64,000 nucleotides of DNA from Rhabditoides inermis (taxonomy: Eukaryota; Nematoda; Chromadorea; Rhabditida; Rhabditidae), in NCBI GenBank assembly GCA_963966185.1, contig CAWZYM010000153.1:161001-225000 (forward strand), in the 5' to 3' direction. Below are positions 52,948-61,664 of the stretch, in pieces. The notes beneath the pieces were generated by a model, which was not told the origin of the DNA, made no database searches, and saw only the letters and a program-made list of their open reading frames with translations. The number at the start of each line of letters is the position of its first letter. Positions within the stretch are counted from its first letter, which is position 1. The translations under genes and the position numbers were made by a program.

Positions 52948-55757
52948 TTCATAATCAACGACAGCCACATTTCACCAAGTTTCTCGATCTCGCAAGTCGG
53001 AAACGGAATGGATGGTGCTGAACTTCGCTAATAGGACACTAGAGAAGAAGTTCGGAGGAGATATGGATGAAGGGTACCTCAGTGTCTGTCTCTATTCCTT
53101 CCCTCTATCTCGCCTTATCTCTTTTTTATCTCTCTTTGTGAGTTGATTACATGTAGTTATGTAGTATCGAAGGTTGGTTGGATTGTTTCATGAGCGAGGC
53201 CACTAACTCTCCTCCCACCCTTATGGTGGTTGTTGCTAGAAGCTGTGGTCTCTTGAGATTGGTTGTGGTGTTTCTTGAGCGGGGCCACTAACTCTCCTTC
53301 CACCCTTATGGTGGTTGTTGCTAGAAGCTGTGGTCTCTTGAGATTAGTCGTGGTGTTTCTTGAGCGGGGCCACTAACTCTCCTTCCACCCTTATGGTGGT
53401 TGTTGCTAGAAGCTGTGGTCCCTTGAGATTGGTTGTGGTGTTTCTTGAGCGAGGCCACTAAATCTCCTTCCACCCTTATGGTGGTTGTTGCTAGAAGCTG
53501 TGGTCTCTTGAAATTGGTCGTGGTGTTTTTTGAGCGGGGCCACTAACTCTCCTTCCACCCTTATGGTGGTTGTTGCTAGAAGCTGTGGTCCCTTAAGATT
53601 GGTTGTGGTGTTTCTTGAGCGGGACCACTATCTCTCCTTCCACCCTTATGGTGGTTGTTGATAGAAGCGGTGGTCTCTTGAGATTGGTTGTGGTGTATCT
53701 TGAGCGGGACCACTAACTCTCCTTCCACCCTTATGGTGGTTGTTGCTAGAAGCTGTGGTCTCTTGAGATTGGTTGTGGTGTTTCATGAGCGGGGCTTCTT
53801 CTTTCTCTATCTCTCTCACTCTTTCTCTCTCTCTCTCTCCCCTCTTCCCATACCCCTCTCCCTCCATCCAAAGTTCAATACAGGTTCATAATCAACGACA
53901 GCCACACTTCACCAAGTTTCTCGATCTCGCAAGTCGGAAACGGAATGGACGGTGCTGAACTTCGCTAATAGGACACCAGAGAAGGACTTCGAGGAGATAT
54001 GGATGAAGGGTACTTCAGCGTCCGTCTCTATTCCTTCCCTCTATCTCGCCTTATCTCTTTTTTATCTCTCTTTGTGGGTTGATTACATGTAGTTATGTAG
54101 TATCGAAGGTTGGTTGGATTGTTTCATGAGCGAGGCCACTAACTCTCCTCCCACCCTTATGGTGGCTGTTGCTAGAAGCTGTGGTCTCTTGAGATTGGTT
54201 GTGGTGTTTCTTGAGCGGGGCCACTAACTCTCCTTCCACCCTTATGGTGGTTGTTGCTAGAAGCTGTGGTCTCTTGAGATTGGTCGTGGTGTTTCTTGAG
54301 CGGGGCCACTAACTCTCCTTCCACCCTTATGGTGGTTGTTGCTAGAAGCTGTGGTCCCTTGAGATTGGTTGTGGTGTTTCTTGAGCGAGGCCACTAAATC
54401 TCCTTCCACCCTTATGGTGGTTGTTGCTAGAAGCTGTGGTCTCTTGAAATTGGTCGTGGTGTTTTTTGAGCGGGGCCACTAACTCTCCTTCCACCCTTAT
54501 GGTGGTTGTTGCTAGAAGCTGTGGTCCCTTAAGATTGGTTGTGGTGTTTCTTGAGCGGGACCACTATCTCTCCTTCCACCCTTATGGTGGTTGTTGATAG
54601 AAGCGGTGGTCTCTTGAGATTGGTTGTGGTGTATCTTGAGCGGGACCACTAACTCTCCTTCCACCCTTATGGTGGTTGTTGCTAGAAGCTGTGGTCTCTT
54701 GAGATTGGTTGTGGTGTTTCATGAGCGGGGCTTCTTCTTTCTCTATCTCTCTCACTCTTTCTCTCTCTCTCTCCCCTCTTCCCATACCCCTCTCCCTCCA
54801 TCCAAAGTTCAATACAGGTTCATAATCAACGACAGCCACACTTCACCAAGTTTCTCGATCTCGCAAGTCGGAAACGGAATGGACGGTGCTGAACTTCGCT
54901 AATAGGACACCAGAGAAGGACTTCGAGGAGATATGGATGAAGGGTACTTCAGCGTCCGTCTCTATTCCTTCCCTCTATCTCGCCTTATCTCTTTTTTATC
55001 TCTCTTTGTGGGTTGATTACATGTAGTTATGTAGTATCGAAGGTTGGTTGGATTGTTTCATGAGCGAGGCCACTAACTCTCCTCCCACCCTTATGGTGGC
55101 TGTTGCTAGAAGCTGTGGTCTCTTGAGATTGGTTGTGGTGTTTCTTGAGCGGGGCCACTAACTCTCCTTCCACCCTTATGGTGGTTGTTGCTAGAAGCTG
55201 TGGTCTCTTGAGATTGGTCGTGGTGTTTCTTGAGCGGGGCCACTAACTCTCCTTCCACCCTTATGGTGGTTGTTGCTAGAAGCTGTGGTCCCTTGAGATT
55301 GGTTGTGGTGTTTCTTGAGCGAGGCCACTAACTCTCCTTCCACCCTTATGGTGGTTGTTGCTAGAAGCTGTGGTCTCTTGAGATTGGTCGTGGTGTTTTT
55401 TGAGCGGGGCCACTAACTCTCCTTCCACCCTTATGGTGGTTGTTGCTAGAAGCTGTGGTCCCTTAAGATTGGTTGTGGTGTTTCTTGAGCGGGACCACTA
55501 TCTCTCCTTCCACCCTTATGGTGGTTGTTGCTAGAAGCGGTGGTCTCTTGAGATTGGTTGTGGTGTATCTTGAGCGGGACCACTAACTCTCCTTCCACCC
55601 TTATGGTGGTTGTTGCTAGAAGCTGTGGTCTCTTGAGATTGGTTGTGGTGTTTCATGAGCGGGGCTTCTTCTTTCTCTATCTCTCTCACTCTTTCTCTCT
55701 CTCTCTCTCTCCCCTCTTCCCATACCCCTCTCCCTCCATCCAAAGTTCAATACAGGT
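52948..55757 (+). repeat. C-type units: three about 935-bp tandem copies near the array edge
   Basis: Anchors 53885, 54819 and 55757 close units of 937, 934 and 938 bp. Their spacers share changes absent elsewhere: ctctttctctc in the CT tract, cctcttcccatacccc, aatggacggtgc, gagaaggacttcgagg and tacttcagcgtccgtc. Their monomers share ccttaagattgg and tagaagcggtgg. They mix A-like (aacgacagcc) and B-like (gacaccag) sites, so they could be an older form close to the ancestor of A and B. Confidence 0.85.
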
Positions 55758-56944
55758 TCATAATCAACGACAGCCACACTTCACCAAGTTTCTTGATCTC
55801 GCAAGTCGGAAACGGAATGGACGGTGCTGAACTTCGCTAATAGGACACCAGAGAAGGACTTCGAGGAGATATGGATGAAGGGTACTTCAGCGTCCGTCTC
55901 TATTCCTTCCCTCTATCTCGCCTTATCTCTTTTTTATCTCTCTTTGTGGGTTGATTACATGTAGTTATGTAGTATCGAAGGTTGGTTGGATTGTTTCTTG
56001 AGCGGGGCCACTAACTCTCCTTCCACCCTTATGGTGGTTGTTGCTAGAAGCTGTGGTCCCTTGAGATTGGTTGTGGTGTTTCTTGAGCGAGGCCACTAAC
56101 TCTTCTTCCACCCTTATGGTGGTTGTTGCTAGAAGCTGTGGTCTCTTGAGATTGGTTGTGGTGTTTTTGAGTGGGGCCACTAACTCTCCTTCCACCCTTA
56201 TGGTGGTTGTTGCTAGAAGCTGTGGTCCCTTGAGATTGGTTGTGGTGTTTCTTGAGCGGGACCACTAACTCTCCTTCCACCCTTATGGTGGTTGTTGCTA
56301 GAAGCTGTGGTCTCTTGAGATTGGTTGTGGTGTTTTTTGAGTGGGGCCACTAACTCTCCTTCCACCCTTATGGTGGTTGTTGCTAGAAGCTGTGGTCCCT
56401 TGAGATTGGTTGTGGTGTATCTTGAGCGGGACCACTAACTCTCCTTCCACCCGTATGATGGTTGTTGCTAGAAGCTGTGGTCTCTTGAGATTGGTTGTGG
56501 TGTTTCATGAGCGGGGCTTCTTCTTTCTCTATCTCTCTCACTCTCTCTCTCTCTCTCTCTCCTCTTTTCCCATATCCCTCTCCCTCCATCCAAAGTGCAA
56601 TACAGGTTCATAATCAACGACAGCCACATTTCACCAAGTTTCTCGATCTCGCAAGTCGGAAACGGAATGGATGGTGCTGAACTTCGCTAATAGGACACTA
56701 GAGAAGAAGTTCGGAGGAGATATGGATGAAGGGTACCTCAGTGTCTGTCTCTATTCCTTCCCTCTATCTCGCCTTATCTCTTTTTTATCTCTCTTTGTGA
56801 GTTGATTACATGTAGTTATGTAGTATCGAAGGTTGGTTGGATTGTTTCATGAGCGAGGCCACTAACTCTCCTCCCACCCTTATGGTGGTTGTTGCTAGAA
56901 GCTGTGGTCTCTTGAGATTGGTTGTGGTGTTTCTTGAGCGGGGC

Positions 56945-56973
56945 CACTAACTCTCCTTCCACCCTTATGGGGT
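56945..56973 (+). repeat. Truncated 29-bp monomer
   Basis: Two successive cactaactctcc motifs start 29 bp apart (56945 and 56974) instead of 85, with the junction cttatgg-ggtcac at about 56970/56971. Some 56 bp of monomer are missing. The surrounding unit (56607-57580) is 974 bp, which fits seven full monomers plus this fragment. It is the only clear internal monomer deletion I found. Confidence 0.9.
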
Positions 56974-57503
56974 CACTAACTCTCCTTCCACCCTTATGGT
57001 GGTTGTTGCTAGAAGCTGTGGTCCCTTGAGATTGGTTGTGGTGTTTCTTGAGCGAGGCCACTAACTCTCCTTCCACCCTTATGGTGGTTGTTGCTAGAAG
57101 CTGTGGTCTCTTGAGATTGGTTGTGGTGTTTTTGAGTGGGGCCACTAACTCTCCTTCCACCCTTATGGTGGTTGTTGCTAGAAGCTGTGGTCCCTTGAGA
57201 TTGGTTGTGGTGTTTCTTGAGCGGGACCACTAACTCTCCTTCCACCCTTATGGTGGTTGTTGCTAGAAGCTGTGGTCTCTTGAGATTGGTTGTGGTGTTT
57301 TTTTGAGTGGGGCCACTAACTCTCCTTCCACCCTTATGGTGGTTGTTGCTAGAAGCTGTGGTCCCTTGAGATTGGTTGTGGTGTATCTTGAGCGGGACCA
57401 CTAACTCTCCTTCCACCCGTATGATGGTTGTTGCTAGAAGCTGTGGTCTCTTGAGATTGGTTGTGGTGTTTCATGAGCGGGGCTTCTTCTTTCTCTATCT
57501 CTC

Positions 57504-57543
<40 letters not shown>

Positions 57544-57580
57544 CCATATCCCTCTCCCTCCATCCAAAGTGCAATACAGG

Positions 57581-58004
57581 TTCATAATCAACGACAGCCA
57601 CATTTCACCAAGTTTCTCGATCTCGCAAGTCGGAAACGGAATGGATGGTGCTGAACTTCGCTAATAGTACACTAGAGAAGAAGTTCGGAGGAGATATGGA
57701 TGAAGGGTACCTCAGTGTCTGTCTCTATTCCTTCCCTCTATCTCGCCTTATCTCTTTTTTATCTCTCTTTGTGAGTTGATTACATGTAGTTATGTAGTAT
57801 CGAAGGTTGGTTGGATTGTTTCATGAGCGAGGCCACTAACTCTCCTCCCACCCTTATGGTGGTTGTTGCTAGAAGCTGTGGTCTCTTGAGATTGGTTGTG
57901 GTGTTTCTTGAGCGGGGCCACTAACTCTCCTTCCACCCTTATGGTGGTTGTTGCTAGAAGCTGTGGTCCCTTGAGATTGGTTGTGGTGTATCTTGAGCGG
58001 GGCC

Positions 58005-58065
<61 letters not shown>

Positions 58066-58149
58066 CCCCAAATCCCTCTCCTTCCATCCAAAGTTCAATA
58101 CAGGTTCATAATCCACGACAGTCACATTTCACCAAGTCTCTTCGCAAAT
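57581..58149 (+). repeat. Terminal unit and right boundary of the array
   Basis: The last block has two monomers. Its final one runs into gagcggggcctcat and the longest pure CT tract of the window (58009-58059, 51 bp). The last spacer is diverged (cccaaatccctctccttcc, aatccacgacagtcac), and recognisable similarity fades after caccaagtctcttcgcaa near 58149. The array therefore stops inside a spacer, not at a monomer boundary. Confidence 0.85.
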
Positions 58150-58957
58150 CATCTACTTATCGTGTACTGTCTCATTCGTTCGTCGTTCATCGTTGCATTG
58201 TTCATTAATCGTTTGTTTTTGTCGTTGAGTCAGAAAAGCACTCGGCGTTAGGTTACATTTTTTTCTGGGTTAGAAAAACAAATACGATTCGGTTATGTTG
58301 CTGAGGACGGTCGAAGCGTAGTCGTCTAGAATGATATCGTTCGCAACGCATGTGATGGTAGGGAATGTGTCATGTCGTTGTAGTATGAGTGAGTTCAGTT
58401 TGTTGTTTCTCTATTTCAGTCGTTACAGTCCTTACATTACGACTGTTGTTATTGTAATATAGTCTGTGGTTCCTCAACAACTAGTACCTAGTACGATATC
58501 TCTCTCTTCAGCGAAAGTATTTGTAAGAATATTTATATATATCTGAACACGGACGCGACAGGACAGGGCGAAAACATGTTCAGGCTTGAAGGCAGTAACG
58601 CTTCACTTGAACATTGTTAAGAGAAAACCAAAATATGTGAACCAAAGATAAGAACCAATAAACAGACTTCATAACCACAACATACCAAACAACAATTAAT
58701 GAGAGTAACAAATACATAGTATATACTGTATTGACTGTCGAAACACTGCTTACTGCCTCCCTCCTTTCTCCGCACCTCCCCAGCCGCTCCACCACGATCC
58801 AACTAAAAAAGTATCAGCTAAGTAGCGGCAGTCTATTCGAATCTACATAACGCGGCTAAAAAAAACGCGTTTCGCTGTTTTTTTCAAGATTTTTCTTTAA
58901 ATGAGCACACTTTTGATTCACCCTCCCTTCTCAACAACTGTTCACCTCTTCCATCGA
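58150..58957. other. Unique flank without a recognisable gene
   Basis: Between the satellite edge and the inverted repeat the sequence is single-copy in this window and A/T-richer. Short minus-strand frames at 58580-58802 have no recognisable protein features and overlap each other. I see no tRNA, splice pattern or promoter that I can support. Confidence 0.6.
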
Positions 58958-59267
58958 TCAGCAACAGCCTCCGTCTCCCTCCTTTCGCAGCAGCAACATT
59001 TTTAGCAGCAGTAGTTGGAGCACACGCCCCTCTCACTTGTCGCACGGCAGGGGATTCGTGCCATGGTAGGCGAGCTGCAATCAATTTATCGTTATCGCTA
59101 TCCCGCATACATGTTAGGCCAGTCATTAAAAAAAACTTCACTCTTATTGACAACTACTTGATTGAGAGGTTTGCACGTCAAATACAGTAATAACAACAGT
59201 GAACAACATTGTTGAACATCGCTCGACTCAATGGAGGGAGAGGCTTTAATTAAGAAGAAGTGCATAC

Positions 59268-59391
59268 CTTGCCGTCTACTATGCTATAGCAGGTGCGGAC
59301 TGAGGGACGCACGTAGACCTGACCGTCACGCACCTTCGCCTCGAGCAGCAGACGACGAGACAGCTCGAGCAGCGAATGCTCCACGGCACTC
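59268..59391 (-). CDS. Exon-like segment in the left arm (inverted copy)
   Basis: The mirror copy of 59852-59975, with the same acceptor and donor sequences on the minus strand and an identical predicted peptide. The only difference is Gly GGC instead of GGT three codons before the donor on this strand. The continuing 38-bp segment maps to 59037-59074. Which arm, if either, belongs to a complete gene cannot be decided. The intron beyond the donor also matches between arms, so the duplication covered genomic DNA, not a processed transcript. Confidence 0.35.
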
Positions 59392-59439
59392 CTGCAGGGG
59401 AAATCGCTAGGTATAGATGAATCTCACCTGCCGCTATCA

Positions 59440-59593
59440 CTGTTAACAAACTGTCAACAAACTGTCAACAAACTGTCAACAAACTGTGAACAAACTGTTA
59501 ACAAACTGTCAACAAACTGTTAACAAACTGTCAACAAATTGTCAAGAAACTGTCAAGAAACTGTCAAGAAACTGTCAACAAACTGTCAACAAA
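59440..59593 (-). repeat. 11-bp minisatellite, 14 copies (left half)
   Basis: 154 bp, exactly 14 units of ctgtcaacaaa. From the outer edge inward the variable base after ctgt is t, c, c, c, g, t, c, t, c. Then come three units with aag in place of aac, and then two standard units. One unit ends aaatt. Confidence 0.95.
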
Positions 59594-59594
59594 G

Positions 59595-59803
59595 TTTGTT
59601 GACAGTTTGTTGACAGTTTGTTGACAGTTTGTTAACAGTTTGTTGACAGTTTGTTGACAGTTTGTTGACAGTTTGTTGACAGTTTCTTGACAGTTTCTTG
59701 ACAGTTTGTTGACAGTTTGTTAACAGTTTGTTGACAGTTTGTTAACAGTTTGTTCACAGTTTGTTGACAGTTTGTTGACAGTTTGTTGACAGTTTGTTAA
59801 CAG
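59595..59803 (+). repeat. 11-bp minisatellite, 19 copies (right half)
   Basis: 209 bp, exactly 19 units of tttgttgacag. Read from the outer edge inward on the other strand, the variants are t, c, c, c, g, t, c, t, c, then two aag units, then c, c, c, c, t, c, c, c. The outer eleven units match the left half in order, and the inner ones do not. Confidence 0.95.
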
Positions 59804-59851
59804 TGATAGCGGCAGGTGAGATTCATCTATACCTAGCGATTTCCCCTGCAG

Positions 59852-59975
59852 GAGTGCCGTGGAGCATTCGCTGCTCGAGCTGTCTCGTCGTCTGCTGCTC
59901 GAGGCGAAGGTGCGTGACGGTCAGGTCTACGTGCGTCCCTCAGTCCGCACCTGCTATAGCATAGTAGACGGTAAG
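59852..59975 (+). CDS. Exon-like segment in the right arm (partial gene, unknown function)
   Basis: A 124-bp stretch bounded by a good acceptor (ttcccctgcag, ending 59851) and a donor (AAG/gtatgc at 59976). One frame is open across it and reads AVEHSLLELSRRLLLEAK, then VYVRPSVRTCYSIVDGK at the end, with a few residues between. A 38-bp segment at 60169-60206 continues in the same phase (gattgcag acceptor, AA/gtgaga donor) and reads LAYHGTNPLPCD. I do not recognise the family. The copy in the left arm has the same peptide with one synonymous change, which supports past or present coding. No start codon or complete gene can be built here. Confidence 0.4.
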
Positions 59976-60285
59976 GTATGCACTTCTTCTTAATTAAAGC
60001 CTCTCCCTCCATTGAGTCGAGCGATGTTCAACAATGTTGTTCACTGTTGTTATTATTGTATTTGACGTGCAAACCTCTCAATCAAGTAGTTGTCAATAAG
60101 AGTGAAGTTTTTTTTAATGACTGGCCTAACATGTATGCGGGCTAGCGATAACGATAAAGTGATTGCAGCTCGCCTACCATGGCACGAATCCCCTGCCGTG
60201 CGACAAGTGAGAGAGGCGTGTGCTCCAACTACTGCTGCTAATTCTGTTGCTGCTGCGAAAGGAGGGAGACGGAGGCTGTTGCTGA

Positions 60286-60983
60286 CACGGGCAGCTTGCG
60301 CACTCGTCTTGGCGGATTCTTATGAAAACATGGTCATAAACACAGTTTTTCATGCTGATTCCGAATATGATCATTACTTTTCCTAAATGGTTGTTTGAAA
60401 CCAATTTGAACAGCCACCGAATAGACTACCCATGAAAATGACCTGTCGACAACAGCAGCGTGGCCGAATGGATAGTGAGTTGGAAAAATGAAGAAAAAAA
60501 ACTTGCCTGAAATGTGGGGTGGTGAGTGTTGAGTTTGGGGGAGAAGGTCACAGTTCCATCAGGTGATGAAACACCTGAAAGACAGCGAAATGAACGAGGG
60601 AAGCGAGAACCACCATTTGTACAATCACAGCGTTAAAACAAAATTATCTAAAAAAGGCATGCATGGTAAGTTTGCGAAGTTCGAGAATGAATAGTAATGC
60701 ATATCCTCAGCAGAAACCACGTCACATACGACATACGCAAAAATATATTCCTTTTACGCCGCAGGTACATTCAAGAACAAAATACACATTCGGATGGCGA
60801 GAAACATAATATGTATTCAATAAATATTGATAAAAAATACTAACTCACCTCACCTGTGCTGATGTGACGCGCCCGACGCGCGCCTAGCCTCGCCTCGCCT
60901 CAACGAGTTGCTTGCTCAACATGTCGAGCAGAAACATCACCGAGCACATCCCTGTAAACAAAATCATGAATACGTAATAGACG
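60286..60983. other. Intergenic sequence, no gene recognised
   Basis: About 700 bp of A-rich sequence. A plus-strand frame enters from the right arm and stops at 60386, but it has no ATG at its apparent start (it begins TTG) and crosses the likely splice sites. A short tRNA-like 5' half, gcagcgtggccgaatgg, lies near 60455-60471 with no matching 3' half. Nothing else is supportable. Confidence 0.6.
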
Positions 60984-61274
60984 TTTTTTTTTTAGCCGGT
61001 TGAATCCGGGGTCCTCCTAGTCGAGAACAAGATGGGGTTCTTGGATTACGACAACGTCAGCAGAGGGAGTTGGGTTGGGTGGCGTCGGACGTCTTGAATT
61101 CCGTTCTTGAGTCCGTAGATGGTGCTGTGACGCCTTCTGGCTACCATGAGAGTGGATTGCCACACCACAGGGGATGGGTGAATTTAACAAGAATGGTTGA
61201 CTCCGAGGGGGATCGAACCAGCGACCGTGAGATTGAGAGACGAACGCTCTATCCACTGAGCCGCGCCCCCGGTT
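60984..61274 (-). mobile_element. tRNA-derived SINE (minus strand)
   Basis: On the minus strand it starts with a tRNA-like head, aaccgggggcgcggctcag. There is an A-box-like cggctcagtgg (61253-61263) and an exact B-box ggttcgatcc (about 61210-61219). A body of about 200 bp follows, then an A-run tail (T run on the plus strand, 60984-60993). In the tRNA part the anticodon stem has mismatches and the acceptor arm does not pair, so it is not a working tRNA. SINEs are moved by LINE machinery; no LINE is present here. I could not find clear target-site duplications. Confidence 0.75.
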
Positions 61275-61664
61275 AGTTGTTTTGTCGACGAAATCGCGGA
61301 GTTTTGAAGAAGACGACTCTGCGAATGATTCAATCAAATCGCTTTGTAAGTACATGTTCACGCTTCATATGCGGTATTCCATCGATTTTGGTTTCATAAT
61401 GACTCTGGCTAAAACAATTAATCACACTGAAGCTAAACAAACAAAATAAAACAACAGAAAATAAGAATTTCTACGAAAAACATCAAAACAGCTGATCGCC
61501 ATTCCGGTGAGGGCGGAGCCTAAACTGCCAATATTTGTCAATGCGGAGTTGTACAAAAGAATCAAAATTATTTCTTTCATTTTTTTATTATTTATGAATA
61601 CACAAATAAAATACTATGAACATGATCATTTAAAAACCTAATTCAGTCTCACACCCTACTCAAC
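61275..61664. other. Intergenic region upstream of the predicted gene
   Basis: A/T-rich sequence with no supportable gene. It ends in attcag (61641-61646), 18 bp before the predicted start codon. That motif could be a splice acceptor for a 5' untranslated exon or for a spliced leader, but no donor is identifiable. Confidence 0.5.

Larger units (their letters stand above)
1..58149. repeat. Higher-order satellite array (85-bp monomer blocks plus CT-tract spacers)
   Basis: The whole stretch is a tandem array that enters from the left edge and ends inside a spacer near 58149. Blocks of 85-bp monomers alternate with a spacer. The spacer motif ttcataatc gives 59 anchors: 1, 1033, 2328, 3286, 4578, 5518, 6553, 7487, 8685, 9618, 10816, 11749, 13462, 14396, 15592, 16527, 17970, 19168, 20101, 21297, 21830, 22770, 23970, 24491, 25521, 26810, 27756, 28793, 29727, 30933, 31446, 32480, 33511, 34276, 35476, 36017, 37045, 37808, 38349, 39387, 40337, 41459, 42149, 43165, 44111, 45133, 46159, 47186, 48400, 49849, 50966, 51998, 52948, 53885, 54819, 55757, 56607, 57581, 58105. 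Mean spacing is about 1.0 kb. I see no gene in the array. Short frames on both strands (up to 192 codons) arise because the monomer happens to lack stops in some phases. Whether it is centromeric, subtelomeric or interstitial cannot be read from the window. Confidence 0.97.
58958..59593 (-). repeat. Left arm of a large inverted repeat
   Basis: Reverse-complementary to 59595-60285. Read outward from the centre, it has 14 copies of an 11-bp minisatellite, then 482 bp that differ from the right arm by 8 substitutions (about 98.3% identity). Six of those 8 lie in the outer 150 bp, while the 124-bp exon-like segment has only one. The arm is 55 bp shorter than its partner, exactly five minisatellite units. 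The substitutions argue against a simple fold-back sequencing artefact, which would give identical arms. Confidence 0.95.
59595..60285 (+). repeat. Right arm of a large inverted repeat
   Basis: The partner of 58958-59593, separated by the single base G59594. It has 19 minisatellite units, then 482 bp matching the left arm, and similarity ends abruptly after gctgttgctga at 60285. Because the spacer is one base, a single strand could fold into an almost loopless hairpin over 600 bp long. Confidence 0.95.

Noticed and set aside
374..57664. Dozens of reading frames of 61-192 codons on both strands in the satellite
   Set aside because: They are phase-shifted readings of the same 85-bp repeat (85 is not a multiple of 3), appear on both strands of the same DNA, end at unit junctions and turn into Arg-Glu or Ser-Leu runs in the CT tracts. 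Nothing indicates translation.
1..58149. CRISPR-like array (regular repeats and spacers)
   Set aside because: The units are 85 bp with no unique 30-40-bp spacers, the host is eukaryotic, and no cas genes are present.
1..58149. Hammerhead ribozyme in the satellite, as known from some animal satellites
   Set aside because: I found no ctgatga core paired with gaaa on either strand of the monomer or spacer. The one ctgatga in the window (near 63980) lies at the edge without the rest of the fold.
58580..58802. Two overlapping minus-strand frames of 61 and 71 codons in the flank
   Set aside because: They overlap in different frames, and neither shows a motif or splice context to favour it.
58845..58885. 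A second SINE tail (agccg next to a T/A run, as in the SINE at 60984)
   Set aside because: Only about a dozen bases are shared, and there is no tRNA-like head nearby.
58884..59153. 89-codon minus-strand frame in the left palindrome arm
   Set aside because: It is the mirror of the frame above with the same TTG start, and the shared part ends where the arm ends.
58958..60285. Palindrome as a pure fold-back sequencing artefact
   Set aside because: Eight substitutions and a five-unit minisatellite difference between arms are more than expected from copying one molecule. It is still worth confirming with spanning reads.
60090..60386. 98-codon plus-strand frame starting in the right palindrome arm
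   Set aside because: The start is TTG, not ATG; the frame runs across likely intron and exon borders in a different phase from the exon-like segments, and its left-arm partner diverges at the arm end.
61017..61361. 114-codon minus-strand frame
   Set aside because: It lies almost entirely in the SINE and reads through its tRNA-like head.
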